Positions 15,860 through 25,254 of a stretch of DNA of 64,000 nt are shown piece after piece. A model generated the notes under the pieces. The model had not been told where the DNA came from and did no database searches. It was given only the letters and a program-made list of their open reading frames with translations. Position 1 is the first letter of the stretch; each line of letters opens with the position of its first letter. Made by a program: the position numbers and the translations under genes. This stretch comes from Moraxella sp. ZY210820 (lineage in GTDB: Bacteria > Pseudomonadota > Gammaproteobacteria > Pseudomonadales > Moraxellaceae), in assembly GCF_030674635.1 (NCBI RefSeq), contig NZ_CP089978.1, forward strand, positions 496,001-560,000, in the 5' to 3' direction.

Positions 15860-18064
15860 ATGAAACTAACCGCCCAAGTTGTCTTTGAAACTTCTTTAAA
15901 ATATTTTAATGACAATAAACTGATAGAAAAAACCAAACATAAGTATCCTGATATTGTTCAAATTGAAATGCTTGCTATTCAAGTTCATAATATGAAAGTG
16001 AATTTGGAGACACTACAATCATCTCAGTTTTCAAGACATCCAGAATTTAATAAAATAAAAATAAATCTTAAAGAACAAATTGCAGATTTACAAACTGCTG
16101 TACAACTTCTTGCTGATGACAAAGGTATTAATATTAATGTTAAACATGATGATTTAACGACTACGCTTGATAAATTGGTAGGTCAAGGTTATGGCAAGCT
16201 TTTTAATGAGAGTATGGATAAACTGTTTAAATATAATGATTATATTAAACTGGTGTACAATACTTTTGATGAAAAATTGTCAAGTGACACAAGCAAACAG
16301 GTAGATTATGTGAAAGATGTACTTAATCTGAGTTCAAAACTCTCAGGAGGTGCATTTGTTGATGGGTCAGCAGGACTGCTCTATGGGGCAAAACAGGGGG
16401 CTATTAGTCTTAGTAGTATAATACAATCTGAAGGATTAAAACACCTTGAAAGCCTTGCTCAAAAAATACCTACTATTTCTGCTAAAGGTGTGGTGGGGAT
16501 ATTATCTCGTGGTGTAATCACTGGGATTTTAACGGATCTTAGTTATAAGGGTGGGTATGCTTTTGGTGAATTGGTATTTAAAGAAGGTTTTAAGGCAGTA
16601 TTAGGTAAAGAACTCTATGAAATGGAGAATTTTATCACAGTTATGGATAGCATTTATTCCTTTATATTCCAAGATTTAACAGGAGATAAACTCAATGCTG
16701 TCATCGTATTTAATACCCTACTACTTGGCAACTTTATCAATGCACAAGGGCAATCTGTCATCACGGAAGACACCACCATCTTGCTTGGCTCTGATGATTA
16801 TAAGGAAATGGATTTCAACAAGGCATTAAAAAATTACAAAGCCATTTATAAACTCATTTCAGGCAAAGATGATGCCGATAATATTAGCAACGAATTTTCT
16901 ATGCTTGCCCATATGGAAAAATCTTATGAATTATTTAAGACTTTAAAAGGTCAAAAGCTGATTATCGCTCAAAATAGTGATGATATTAAAGCATTTAGTA
17001 AGATTGCTTTAGAAGATTCTGCTAGTTCCTTTGCTTACCGTTATGCGATAGTCAATCTGAATCTATTTGTTCTAGAAGGCATTGATTATAGTAAGCATAA
17101 TAAAAACGGTGAGTTGGAGCTATATGATACTGAGAAACATCCTGATGGTTTAACGGAAATCTATCTTAGCAAACGAGCTGAAATGCTGTCCATTATTTTG
17201 GATAAAGCTAATGGTAAATTCCAAACGAGCCAGTATAGTTACCAAGATTTGGAGAAGGATATTGTGATCAATGAAACTAGCCTAGATACACGTTATGGTA
17301 ATGTTGATGTTTACAATGAAAATACTCAGATCATCTTCGGTGGAGAAGATAGTGATACAATTACAGCTGAAGATATAGGTGATAAGCATAATTTTCTCTT
17401 TGGCGGCAAAGGCGATGATAGAATTTCAGCAGGAGAAGGTAGAGATTACCTAGAAGGGAATTCGGGCAATGATGTATTAGAAGGCGGGGATGGTGATGAT
17501 ACACTTTGGGGAGGTACAGGGAACGACCGCTTGTATGGTGATAGTATCACTCCAGATGGAATATTAGGCTTTGGAGAAAGTCAGGGTAATGATGTATTAG
17601 TAGGAGGGCAAGGTAACGACACTTTTTATGGAGGTAAAGGTTCAGATAAACTGATCGACCTAGAAGGTGTGGATATGTACAATGCCAAGCTAAAAGAGAC
17701 GACATCCTATTACCATCCACTTTTTAAAATGAAAGGAGAAGATGATATTTATGACAAAGACGGACGAGGCTTAATCTTTTGGTATCTTGCTGAAACCAAA
17801 ACAGATTGTGGTGAATTTGTGGATTACTATACTCGTGTTAAACATGGTAAAGGTTCTACAGTAAAGAGTAATTGGTTTATTGTGCAAGGTGAAACAGGTA
17901 AAACTTATCACTTTATGCATTCTTATCTAGAACATCAATCATTTAATTTTATCAGAAAAGACTTGAAACAGGGGCAAAAGTTGTGTTTTGAATATTTTGA
18001 CCCTTGGATGGAGCATATATTTGGTAAAACTTATTTAAAATCGGCTAAATTAGTTGGAGAGTAA
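15860..18064 (+). CDS. RTX protein with 5' frameshift, fused at its C-terminus to a cassette-protein domain
   Basis: A 734-codon open part of an RTX effector. Residues 1-130 are helical and charged. About 145-260 is rich in Gly, Ala and hydrophobic residues ([32 protein letters not shown]) and could insert in membranes. About 505-600 holds RTX nonapeptides ([28 protein letters not shown]). From residue about 641 the sequence becomes [17 protein letters not shown] and onward to KSAKLVGE, the outer domain of the small membrane proteins encoded at 18202-19657. The RTX 3' end, and with it the type I secretion signal, has thus been replaced. With its start also frameshifted, it is probably non-functional as an exported protein. 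Confidence 0.8.
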   Translation: MKLTAQVVFETSLKYFNDNKLIEKTKHKYPDIVQIEMLAIQVHNMKVNLETLQSSQFSRHPEFNKIKINLKEQIADLQTAVQLLADDKGININVKHDDLTTTLDKLVGQGYGKLFNESMDKLFKYNDYIKLVYNTFDEKLSSDTSKQVDYVKDVLNLSSKLSGGAFVDGSAGLLYGAKQGAISLSSIIQSEGLKHLESLAQKIPTISAKGVVGILSRGVITGILTDLSYKGGYAFGELVFKEGFKAVLGKELYEMENFITVMDSIYSFIFQDLTGDKLNAVIVFNTLLLGNFINAQGQSVITEDTTILLGSDDYKEMDFNKALKNYKAIYKLISGKDDADNISNEFSMLAHMEKSYELFKTLKGQKLIIAQNSDDIKAFSKIALEDSASSFAYRYAIVNLNLFVLEGIDYSKHNKNGELELYDTEKHPDGLTEIYLSKRAEMLSIILDKANGKFQTSQYSYQDLEKDIVINETSLDTRYGNVDVYNENTQIIFGGEDSDTITAEDIGDKHNFLFGGKGDDRISAGEGRDYLEGNSGNDVLEGGDGDDTLWGGTGNDRLYGDSITPDGILGFGESQGNDVLVGGQGNDTFYGGKGSDKLIDLEGVDMYNAKLKETTSYYHPLFKMKGEDDIYDKDGRGLIFWYLAETKTDCGEFVDYYTRVKHGKGSTVKSNWFIVQGETGKTYHFMHSYLEHQSFNFIRKDLKQGQKLCFEYFDPWMEHIFGKTYLKSAKLVGE

Positions 18065-18066
18065 CT

Positions 18067-18120
18067 ATGCCATTATATACCAATGGTACTATTGCTGTTG
18101 CAAGAAATTTAGATGGATAA
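18067..18120 (+). pseudogene. 17-codon effector stub 1
   Basis: Reads MPLYTNGTIAVARNLDG then TAA. The full RTX protein at 19657 starts MSVYTNGTIAGARNLDGAM. The stub begins 2 bases after the fused RTX stop codon, in the same position the full gene takes after the last cassette. Confidence 0.88.
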
Positions 18121-18201
18121 AATAATACTTTAGTATAATAACTATTGTAAAATAATAAATAATATTGAATAATGCATAAAATTGAAATTAGGTTGAGATA
18201 A

Positions 18202-18594
18202 ATGTGGCAGTGGTTTAAACGGCAAGAAATAGATAGACAGCTTGGATTTATCATTATCTTTGGCGGTGCTATCTATATTATATATATGTGGAGCATTCTT
18301 CCAATCCGTTGGCATCTTGCTGAAACCAAAACAGATTGTGGTGTTTTTGAGCGTTATTATACTCACGTTGAGTATGGTAAAGGCTCTACAATAAAGAGTG
18401 ACTGGTTAGTTGTACAAGGTCAAACAGGTAAAACCTATCACTTTATATATTCTTATCCAGAACATCAATCATTTGATTTTATCAGAAAAGATTTAAAACA
18501 GGGTCAGAAGTTATGTTTTGAATATTTTGACCCTTGGATGGAGCATATTTTTGGTAAAACTTTTTTAAAATCGGCTAAATTAGTTGGAGAGTAA
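18202..18594 (+). CDS. Small single-pass membrane protein, cassette copy 1 (putative immunity)
   Basis: A 130-residue protein: a short charged N-terminus (MWQWFKRQEIDRQ), one helix at about 15-33 (FIIIFGGAIYIIYMW), then a domain of about 95 residues, predicted periplasmic by the positive-inside rule, with two cysteines (KTDCGVF and KLCFEYFDP). It is a paralogue of the proteins at 18732 and 19262 and of the tail of the RTX protein at 15860. It is not recognised as a named family. Position immediately before an effector start, repetition and sequence variation between copies suggest an immunity or cognate-partner protein. Confidence 0.8.
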   Translation: MWQWFKRQEIDRQLGFIIIFGGAIYIIYMWSILPIRWHLAETKTDCGVFERYYTHVEYGKGSTIKSDWLVVQGQTGKTYHFIYSYPEHQSFDFIRKDLKQGQKLCFEYFDPWMEHIFGKTFLKSAKLVGE

Positions 18595-18596
18595 CT

Positions 18597-18650
18597 ATGC
18601 CATTATATACCAATGGTACTATTGCTGTTGCAAGAAATTTAGATGGATAA
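18597..18650 (+). pseudogene. 17-codon effector stub 2
   Basis: Identical in sequence to stub 1 (MPLYTNGTIAVARNLDG, TAA) and located 2 bases after the stop of cassette copy 1. Confidence 0.88.
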
Positions 18651-18731
18651 AATAATACTTTAGCATAATAACTATTGTAAAATAATAAACAATATTGAAT
18701 AATACATAAAATTGAAATCAGGTTGAGACAA

Positions 18732-19124
18732 ATGTGGCAATGGTTTAAAAGGCAAGAGATAGAGAGGCAAATTGTGTTGATGGGTATTTTGGGACTTACT
18801 ATATATATGGTATATATATGGAGTATTCTTCCAATTCGTTGGCATCTTGCTGAAACCAAAACAGATTGTGGTGAATTTGTGGATTACTATACTCGTGTTA
18901 AACATGGTAAAGGTTCTACAGTAAAGAGTAATTGGTTTATTGTGCAAGGTGAAACAGGTAAAACTTATCACTTTATGCATTCTTATCCAGAACATCAATC
19001 ATTTGATTTTATCAGAAAAGATTTAAAGCAGGGTCAAAAGTTATGTTTTGAATATTTTGACCCTTGGCTTGAGCATATTTTTGGTAAAACTTTTTTAAAA
19101 TCGGCTAAATTAGTTGGAGAATAG
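18732..19124 (+). CDS. Small single-pass membrane protein, cassette copy 2 (putative immunity)
   Basis: A 130-residue paralogue of the neighbouring cassette proteins, with helix at about 14-33 (IVLMGILGLTIYMVYIW) and the two-cysteine outer domain. The ATG at 18732 matches the other copies; a TTG at 18723 is not needed. Its outer domain is nearly identical to the tail of the RTX fusion at 15860 ([18 protein letters not shown]), so the fusion tail derives from a copy like this one. Its membrane helix differs most from copies 1 and 3. Confidence 0.8.
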   Translation: MWQWFKRQEIERQIVLMGILGLTIYMVYIWSILPIRWHLAETKTDCGEFVDYYTRVKHGKGSTVKSNWFIVQGETGKTYHFMHSYPEHQSFDFIRKDLKQGQKLCFEYFDPWLEHIFGKTFLKSAKLVGE

Positions 19125-19126
19125 TT

Positions 19127-19180
19127 ATGTCTGTATATGCAAATGGTACTATTGCGGGTACAAGAAATTTAGATGGATAA
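19127..19180 (+). pseudogene. 17-codon effector stub 3
   Basis: Reads MSVYANGTIAGTRNLDG then TAA. It is closer than stubs 1 and 2 to the start of the full RTX protein (MSVYTNGTIAGARNLDG). Confidence 0.88.
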
Positions 19181-19261
19181 AATAATACTTTAGTATAATA
19201 ACTATTGTAAAATAATAAATAATATTGAATAATGCATAAAATTGAAATTAGGTTGAGATAA

Positions 19262-19657
19262 ATGTGGCAGTGGTTTAAACGGCAAGAAATAGATAGACAG
19301 CTTGGATTTATCATTATCTTTGGTGGTGCTATCTATATTATATATATGTGGTATATTGTCCCAATTCGTTGGCATCTTGCTGAAACGAAAAAAGATTGTG
19401 GTGTATTTGTAAATTATTATGATAGAGCCCGTTCTGGCAAAGGTTCTACATGGACAGAACGTTGGTTAATTATACAAGGTCAAACAGGTAAAACATATCA
19501 ATTTATTTACTCTAAAAGATATCATGAATCATTTTCTTTTATTCAACATGATTTAAGGCAAGGTCAAAAACTATGTTTTGAATATTTTGACCCTTGGTTT
19601 GAATATGAATATGGTAAAACTTTTTTTAAATCAATAAAATTGACAGGAGATAAATAA
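19262..19657 (+). CDS. Small single-pass membrane protein, cassette copy 3, coupled to the large RTX gene
   Basis: A 131-residue member of the cassette family. The N-terminus and helix are identical to copy 1 (MWQWFKRQEIDRQLGFIIIF), but the outer domain is the most divergent of the set (GVFVNYYDRARSGKGSTWTE, SKRYHESFSFIQHDLRQG, ending KSIKLTGDK). Its stop overlaps the start of the 1865-codon RTX gene as TAATG, so translation is coupled. By position it should be the cognate partner of the intact RTX protein, and its divergence from the orphan copies fits specificity change. Confidence 0.82.
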   Translation: MWQWFKRQEIDRQLGFIIIFGGAIYIIYMWYIVPIRWHLAETKKDCGVFVNYYDRARSGKGSTWTERWLIIQGQTGKTYQFIYSKRYHESFSFIQHDLRQGQKLCFEYFDPWFEYEYGKTFFKSIKLTGDK

Positions 19658-22600
19658 TGTCTGTATATACAAATGGTACAATTGCTGGTGCTAGAAATTT
19701 AGATGGAGCGATGAACTCTCCTGCAGAGCCAACTGTAGGACAACATATGAGTACAGCAGGGAATGCTGTAACGATTGCTGGAGCAGTAACTGAGTTTTAT
19801 ACCAAATATAATGGTGGAAACCTTGGTACTTTGGGAGGACTTGTAAGTGCATTAGGCTCTTTGGAACACGCTAGACATCAAATATTTAAAGAAAAAGTAG
19901 CCTTAACCCCTGAAGAACAAGCAGCAGTGGTTGAGGGTTTGCTAAATTTACTAGCTTTTGCTGCTAAAAATCACCCTGTTGGTCGTTTATTTACTTTGGG
20001 TGAGTATGCGGCGGTTATGGTAGGAGCATATGCTAAAACTCTTGACTGGAAAGAGAAAATGAATGCCAAAAATTGGCAGGAAGAGCCAAATCGTTCAGGG
20101 AAACATTACTATTATTATGACCCATTGGTTTTAGACTTAGATGGTGATGGTGTTGAAACACTGGCTCATAAAAATAAGGGTGTCATGTTTGATTTTGATG
20201 CAGATGGACTGCGTCATGCAACAGGTTGGGTTAAAGATGATGATGGTATTTTAGTATATGACCGTAACGCTGATGGCACTATTAATGATGGGCGAGAAGT
20301 GTTTGGTGATAGTACACTGAAAAAAGATGGTAGCACAGCAAAACATGGTTTTGACGCTTTAGCTGATTTAGACAGCAATGGCGATGGTTATATTAACCAA
20401 GACGATGATGCTTATAAATTACTGAGCGTGTGGCAAGACAAAAATCAAGATGGTATTTCTCAAGAAGACGAACTGAAAACGCTTGAAGAGTTAGGTATTC
20501 AATCACTTAACTTAGCTTATCAAAATATAAGGCAGAATTTAAATGGTGATAATCAGCTTACCCAAATTGGAAATTATACTAAAGTTGATGGCACAAAATT
20601 TACAATGGGTGATGTAAACTTTAAATTTAATAGTTTTTATAGCCAACATAGTGTAGCAGTTGAGATTACTGATACTCAGATTTCACAGTTGCCAAATTTG
20701 GCAGGTAGTGGGCGTGTGCGTAGTTTACATGAAGCAATGCAACTCTCAACAGAGTTAAAAGAAGTCGTGATTCAATACGCTCAAGCGAGTACAAAGCAAG
20801 CTCAATTGGAATTATTACCAAGTTTGTTAAAGGCATGGGCTAAAACTGACCCAGAATATCATGAATTTCAAGTGCCTAATCTTAAAAAATCAGTTGTGGT
20901 AGATGCAAGTGACCCTGATGCGATTCGAATTAATGCGACAGGTGTACGAGAAGAAGTCATTGAAGATAGAAGTTATATAGAGCGGATACAGGCAAAATAT
21001 AATACTATTGCTCATAAAATTGGTGTGTTAGATAGCTTTTTAGGTACTAAAACAACAAATCTTTATTATTATGATGAACAACATGCTCAAGACACGGTTG
21101 ATATTATCAATAAAACGTATGAAAATTTAAACGATGTTATTTATGCAGGGCTTTATGGGCAAGTTGCTGTATTTAACCACTATAGTCATTATGTTTATCT
21201 GCATATCAAAGAAGATGATGAACAAAATATGCAATATAGCTTAGATTTTTCTCCATTAGTTGAGTATTTTAAACAGAAAATTGCAACTGGTGATGAACAG
21301 CAATTAAAATCTGTTTTTGTGGATTTAATGGAATATATGCACTATTTTCAAGCTCCTAAGATATTATCAAATCATAATTTTTCTAAGGTAGTTGTGTTAT
21401 TATCTCAAATTAATGAGCAGATGACGATACAGCAAAGAACTGAATGGTTAGATGAAATTAATCCTATTTTGCGTGAACAAAATCTTATTGCATTTGGTAC
21501 AGATGAGAATAATCTTATTCAAGGTCTTAATGACAATGATATGATGTTTGGTAAGGGAGGTAATGACACTCTTTATGGTAATGCAGGCGATGACACCTTA
21601 ATCGGTGGAGTTGGTAATGATACCTTAATTGGTGGAATTGGTGATGACACCTATGTATTTAGTGGAGACTGGGGACAAGACATTATCCGTGATAACACTG
21701 ATAACAACAAAATTTATTTGGAAGGTATAAATCCTGACAGTTTGCACCTATTTAGAGATGGTAATGACTTAATTATCAAACAACTTGGTACTACTAATCA
21801 AATTACTGTTTATAATCAATTCCACCATCAAGCAGATAGTACACATATCACAAGTATCCAATCAATTACTTTTGACAATGGTGTGATTTGGGATGTTAAT
21901 ATCATCAAACAAAAAACGGTCATTGGTACAGATGATGATAATATTATTCAAGGTCTTAATGACAATGATATGATATTTGGTAAGGGAGGTAATGACACTC
22001 TTTATGGTAATGCAGGTGATGACACCTTAATCGGTGGAGTTGGTAATGATACCTTAATTGGTGGAATTGGTGATGATAGCTATGTATTTAGTGGAGACTG
22101 GGGACAAGACATTATATCTGACAATACTGGCACCAACCAAATCCGCTTAGAAGGTGTGAAACCATCTGAAGTTTATCTATATCATGATAATAGACATTTG
22201 ATTATTAAGCAATTAGGCTCAGAGAACAGCATCCAAATTCAACATCAATTTGATGATAAGGTCGGTCAAGTTCCTATCACAAGTATTCTATTTGCTGACG
22301 GTACACTTTGGGATAGTTCAGTTTTTAAGAAGTACGCAGTAATCGGCACCCCATTAAATGATGTACGCTATGGCTTTGATGGTCTTGACATTATGTATGG
22401 TCAAGATGGTGATGATACGCTCTATGGTCAGCTTGATAATGACATTTTATATGGTGGTGATGGTCAGGATCAATTATATGGCGAAGATGGTAATGACACC
22501 CTTTATGGTGAAAATGGTAATGATACCCTAGATGGGGGCATTGGTGCAGACCGCCTAATTGGTGGAGCTGGCAATGACATATATTATGTCAATGAATTAG

Positions 22601-25254
22601 GCGATGAAGTCATTGAAAATGCTGAAGAAGGTGAGGATATTGTGATTAGTGCAATAGATTACACCTTAACTCAACACGTAGAGAACCTGACTTTAGTCAA
22701 TAATGAACAGGCGATTACAGCTACGGGTAATACCTTAAATAACATTATTATCGGTAATGCACTTGATAATACTCTAGATGGTCAAGCAGGGATAGATACC
22801 ATGATTGGTGGTACAGGTAATGACACTTACTATGTGGACAATAGCCAAGATATTATCATAGAACAAGCAGGAGAAGGTAATGACCATATCATAGCAAGTA
22901 GTGACTACACACTATCGGCATATATTGAAAATCTAACCTTAGTAGATAATGCTACGATTGCGATAGGTAATGACCACAATAACATCATAATTGGTAATCA
23001 ACAAGCAAACCACTTAGAAGGAGGTCGTGGTGATGACAGTCTAAATGGTGGTTTAGGTGCTGATACCATGATAGGTGGTTTAGATAATGATACTTACTAT
23101 GTGGATAATATCTTAGACCGAGTTGTAGAACTCATAGATGAAGGCTATGATACCATCATCAGTCAGGTTGATTATACACTTAGTCAGCACGTAGAACATT
23201 TAATTCTAGAGGCAGGTTCAAAAGCCATTTATGCTACAGGCAATGAACTTAATAATTTCATTGAGGGCAATGAACACAACAACATCATTGACGGAGGTGC
23301 AGGAGCAGACCGTATGAATGGTGGAGCTGGTAATGACTATTACATCGTCGATCATGAATTTGATCAAGTACTTGAGCATTTTAGTTTAGAGAGTGGTATA
23401 GACACCGTAGAGCAACACATCGACCGCCCATTCTATGACTTTGATGAGTTTGGTAATACGAACAAAACAGGCTCTTACCACTTACTTTTTAATAATGTAG
23501 AAAACCTGATTTTAAAAGGCACAGCCAAAACAGCATTTGGTAATGACTTAGATAATATCATTACCCTAAACGAGCAAAACAACTTTGTGAATGCTCTATC
23601 AGGTAATGACACCATTATCTACCAAAAAGGAGGAGGTAAGGACACCATTGTGAGCACAGATCGCTTGGAAAGTATGGACACATTGGTTATCGAAGGCTAT
23701 GAAATGTCAGAAGCAATGTTTGTCCGTGTGACCAATACAGCCAGCCCCCATGATATGCTCCAAATCCGCTTTAAAGGAACAAATGACCAAATTACTTTAC
23801 TTGATTATTTTGCCAGCGATATGAATGGTCAAAACAATCGAATAGATGAAATTACCTTTAAAAAAGGTGAGCAGATGACTACATTGTCACAAAGCGAGTT
23901 TGAAACAAAAATCTTTGCTCAGACCAACAACCATGCACCGCAGGTAAATAAATATCCAAAACCAATACAAGGAGAGATCGGTAAGGTGTTATCCGTTAGC
24001 TTTGATAAAGACACCATCAAAGATATAGACCCTTATGACAGAGAATTATCTTACCGCCTAACACTGGCAAGTAAAGGAGCTGATGGACAGTATGAAGCAC
24101 TACCAAGCTGGCTCAACTTTGACCCAGCCACACTCACTTTGACAGGCACACCACCCAAAGGAACAAAAAGCAACCTTCAATTCATCCTATGGGGCGAAGA
24201 CAGCTTTAATCATAGTGCTGGTGCCTATGTTAATCTTAACATTGCCAATAGTACAAATCATACACCAGCAACGACTGTACCATCAGCCCCTATTGTTACA
24301 GGTAATACCATCAAAGATACTAAAGGCAATGATACGCTAAAAGGTACAATTGCTGATAACACCTTTATTTACACAGGTGGAGTAGACACCATTACAGATA
24401 AAGGAGGATATGATACATTGGTCTTTGGCAATGGTATTACCTTTAATCAGGTAGGTCAAGGACTGATGATGTCAGGTAATGATTTGGTGCTAAGAGTGAA
24501 TGGTAGCAGTGCCAACCAAGTAACACTAAAAAACTTCTTTACAGATGGCAATAGCATTATTGAAACCATCAAATTTGAAACTGGTGGTCAAATTGACTAC
24601 AAGCAAATTTACAGTTTGTTTGGTAAAACAGTAGCAACCGACACACCTGCCCCAACAACAGACACCACCACAAGTCCAGCCAAGCCAACAGTTAGCCCAC
24701 AAAACAACTTTGTTGGCACAGCAAAAGCGGATAAGATAACAGGTACCAAAGGTAATGACCAATTACAAGGTTTATCGGGAGCGGATACTTTAAATGCTAA
24801 AGAAGGTAATGATATACTTATCGGAGGCATAGGTAATGATACCTTGATGGGAGGTATAGGCGATGATTTATACTACTTTACCCAAGGCTTTGGCAGAGAT
24901 ACGATTATTAATACAGGAGGTGGCTATGATAACATCTATTTTGATGGTATTAGTTTTAACCAAATCGGACAAGGTTTAACTAAACAAAACAATAATCTCA
25001 TTCTCAAAGTGAAAGGCAGTACAGATGAATTGACGTTGAAGGATTTCTTTTTAGGTGGGGACAATGCTAGTCTTAACATTCACTTTAAGGATGGGGGGAG
25101 TATTAGTAATACCCAGCTTTTAGATGCATTTAAATCGAGTAAAACGCCAACACATAGTGATAGTCAAGGGTTTAATCAAGCATTAGAGACATCATTAGTG
25201 TTGATGGAAGAGTTTAAACATCTTACAACAGACACACATACACCTATTTTTTAG
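19657..25254 (+). CDS. Giant RTX protein with FrpC-like self-processing module
   Basis: An 1865-residue RTX protein. Residues 1-155 are a helical Gly/Ala-rich domain. At 152-165, YYYDPLVLDLDGDG matches the start of the FrpC self-processing module, with the scissile bond expected between Asp155 and Pro156. The module runs to about 335 with EF-hand-like loops (DSNGDGYINQDD, DKNQDGISQEDE). A FrpC-family middle domain (about 335-615) follows, with GSGRVRSLHEAMQLS and LLKAWAKTDPEY. RTX nonapeptide blocks lie at about 620-685, 765-825, 905-1010 and 1695-1745, with related repeats to about 1430. A cadherin/dystroglycan-like domain spans 1427-1530 (LPSWLNFDPATLTLTGTPP). The ends of such proteins carry a type I secretion signal. 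No exporter genes are in the window. A toxin or crosslinking role is inferred. Confidence 0.88.
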   Translation: MSVYTNGTIAGARNLDGAMNSPAEPTVGQHMSTAGNAVTIAGAVTEFYTKYNGGNLGTLGGLVSALGSLEHARHQIFKEKVALTPEEQAAVVEGLLNLLAFAAKNHPVGRLFTLGEYAAVMVGAYAKTLDWKEKMNAKNWQEEPNRSGKHYYYYDPLVLDLDGDGVETLAHKNKGVMFDFDADGLRHATGWVKDDDGILVYDRNADGTINDGREVFGDSTLKKDGSTAKHGFDALADLDSNGDGYINQDDDAYKLLSVWQDKNQDGISQEDELKTLEELGIQSLNLAYQNIRQNLNGDNQLTQIGNYTKVDGTKFTMGDVNFKFNSFYSQHSVAVEITDTQISQLPNLAGSGRVRSLHEAMQLSTELKEVVIQYAQASTKQAQLELLPSLLKAWAKTDPEYHEFQVPNLKKSVVVDASDPDAIRINATGVREEVIEDRSYIERIQAKYNTIAHKIGVLDSFLGTKTTNLYYYDEQHAQDTVDIINKTYENLNDVIYAGLYGQVAVFNHYSHYVYLHIKEDDEQNMQYSLDFSPLVEYFKQKIATGDEQQLKSVFVDLMEYMHYFQAPKILSNHNFSKVVVLLSQINEQMTIQQRTEWLDEINPILREQNLIAFGTDENNLIQGLNDNDMMFGKGGNDTLYGNAGDDTLIGGVGNDTLIGGIGDDTYVFSGDWGQDIIRDNTDNNKIYLEGINPDSLHLFRDGNDLIIKQLGTTNQITVYNQFHHQADSTHITSIQSITFDNGVIWDVNIIKQKTVIGTDDDNIIQGLNDNDMIFGKGGNDTLYGNAGDDTLIGGVGNDTLIGGIGDDSYVFSGDWGQDIISDNTGTNQIRLEGVKPSEVYLYHDNRHLIIKQLGSENSIQIQHQFDDKVGQVPITSILFADGTLWDSSVFKKYAVIGTPLNDVRYGFDGLDIMYGQDGDDTLYGQLDNDILYGGDGQDQLYGEDGNDTLYGENGNDTLDGGIGADRLIGGAGNDIYYVNELGDEVIENAEEGEDIVISAIDYTLTQHVENLTLVNNEQAITATGNTLNNIIIGNALDNTLDGQAGIDTMIGGTGNDTYYVDNSQDIIIEQAGEGNDHIIASSDYTLSAYIENLTLVDNATIAIGNDHNNIIIGNQQANHLEGGRGDDSLNGGLGADTMIGGLDNDTYYVDNILDRVVELIDEGYDTIISQVDYTLSQHVEHLILEAGSKAIYATGNELNNFIEGNEHNNIIDGGAGADRMNGGAGNDYYIVDHEFDQVLEHFSLESGIDTVEQHIDRPFYDFDEFGNTNKTGSYHLLFNNVENLILKGTAKTAFGNDLDNIITLNEQNNFVNALSGNDTIIYQKGGGKDTIVSTDRLESMDTLVIEGYEMSEAMFVRVTNTASPHDMLQIRFKGTNDQITLLDYFASDMNGQNNRIDEITFKKGEQMTTLSQSEFETKIFAQTNNHAPQVNKYPKPIQGEIGKVLSVSFDKDTIKDIDPYDRELSYRLTLASKGADGQYEALPSWLNFDPATLTLTGTPPKGTKSNLQFILWGEDSFNHSAGAYVNLNIANSTNHTPATTVPSAPIVTGNTIKDTKGNDTLKGTIADNTFIYTGGVDTITDKGGYDTLVFGNGITFNQVGQGLMMSGNDLVLRVNGSSANQVTLKNFFTDGNSIIETIKFETGGQIDYKQIYSLFGKTVATDTPAPTTDTTTSPAKPTVSPQNNFVGTAKADKITGTKGNDQLQGLSGADTLNAKEGNDILIGGIGNDTLMGGIGDDLYYFTQGFGRDTIINTGGGYDNIYFDGISFNQIGQGLTKQNNNLILKVKGSTDELTLKDFFLGGDNASLNIHFKDGGSISNTQLLDAFKSSKTPTHSDSQGFNQALETSLVLMEEFKHLTTDTHTPIF
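21499..22110 (+). repeat. Internal 420-bp tandem duplication in the RTX gene
   Basis: The stretch coding GLNDNDMMFGKGGNDTLYG through GIGDDTYVFSGDWGQD at 21499-21690 recurs almost base for base at 21919-22110, offset 420 bases. The intervening parts of each unit have diverged, so homogenisation acts on the nonapeptide block itself. Confidence 0.8.

Larger units (their letters stand above)
17782..19656 (+). repeat. 530-bp tandem cassette array, three full copies plus one partial
   Basis: Gene starts at 18202, 18732 and 19262 and stub or effector starts at 18067, 18597, 19127 and 19657 are each exactly 530 bases apart. Each unit has an AT-rich spacer, a gene for a small membrane protein and 17 codons of effector start. 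The first unit is cut on its left at about 17782, where it joins the smaller RTX gene; the last leads into the full 1865-codon RTX gene. Confidence 0.93.

Noticed and set aside
18045..19314. Open frames on the minus strand within the cassette array
   Set aside because: They are repeated reverse-strand readings of the cassettes, run across the genes in the same way in each copy and lack ribosome sites.
17782..19656. CRISPR-like array
   Set aside because: The repeats are 530 bases long and coding; there are no short spacers and no cas genes.
24526..24830. Cysteine-rich and serine/valine-rich minus-strand frames inside the RTX gene
   Set aside because: They are shadows of the Thr/Pro-rich linker and RTX coding sequence.
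15860..25254. A complete type I secretion system at the locus
   Set aside because: No ABC exporter, membrane fusion protein or TolC-type gene is present in the window; export must rely on genes elsewhere.
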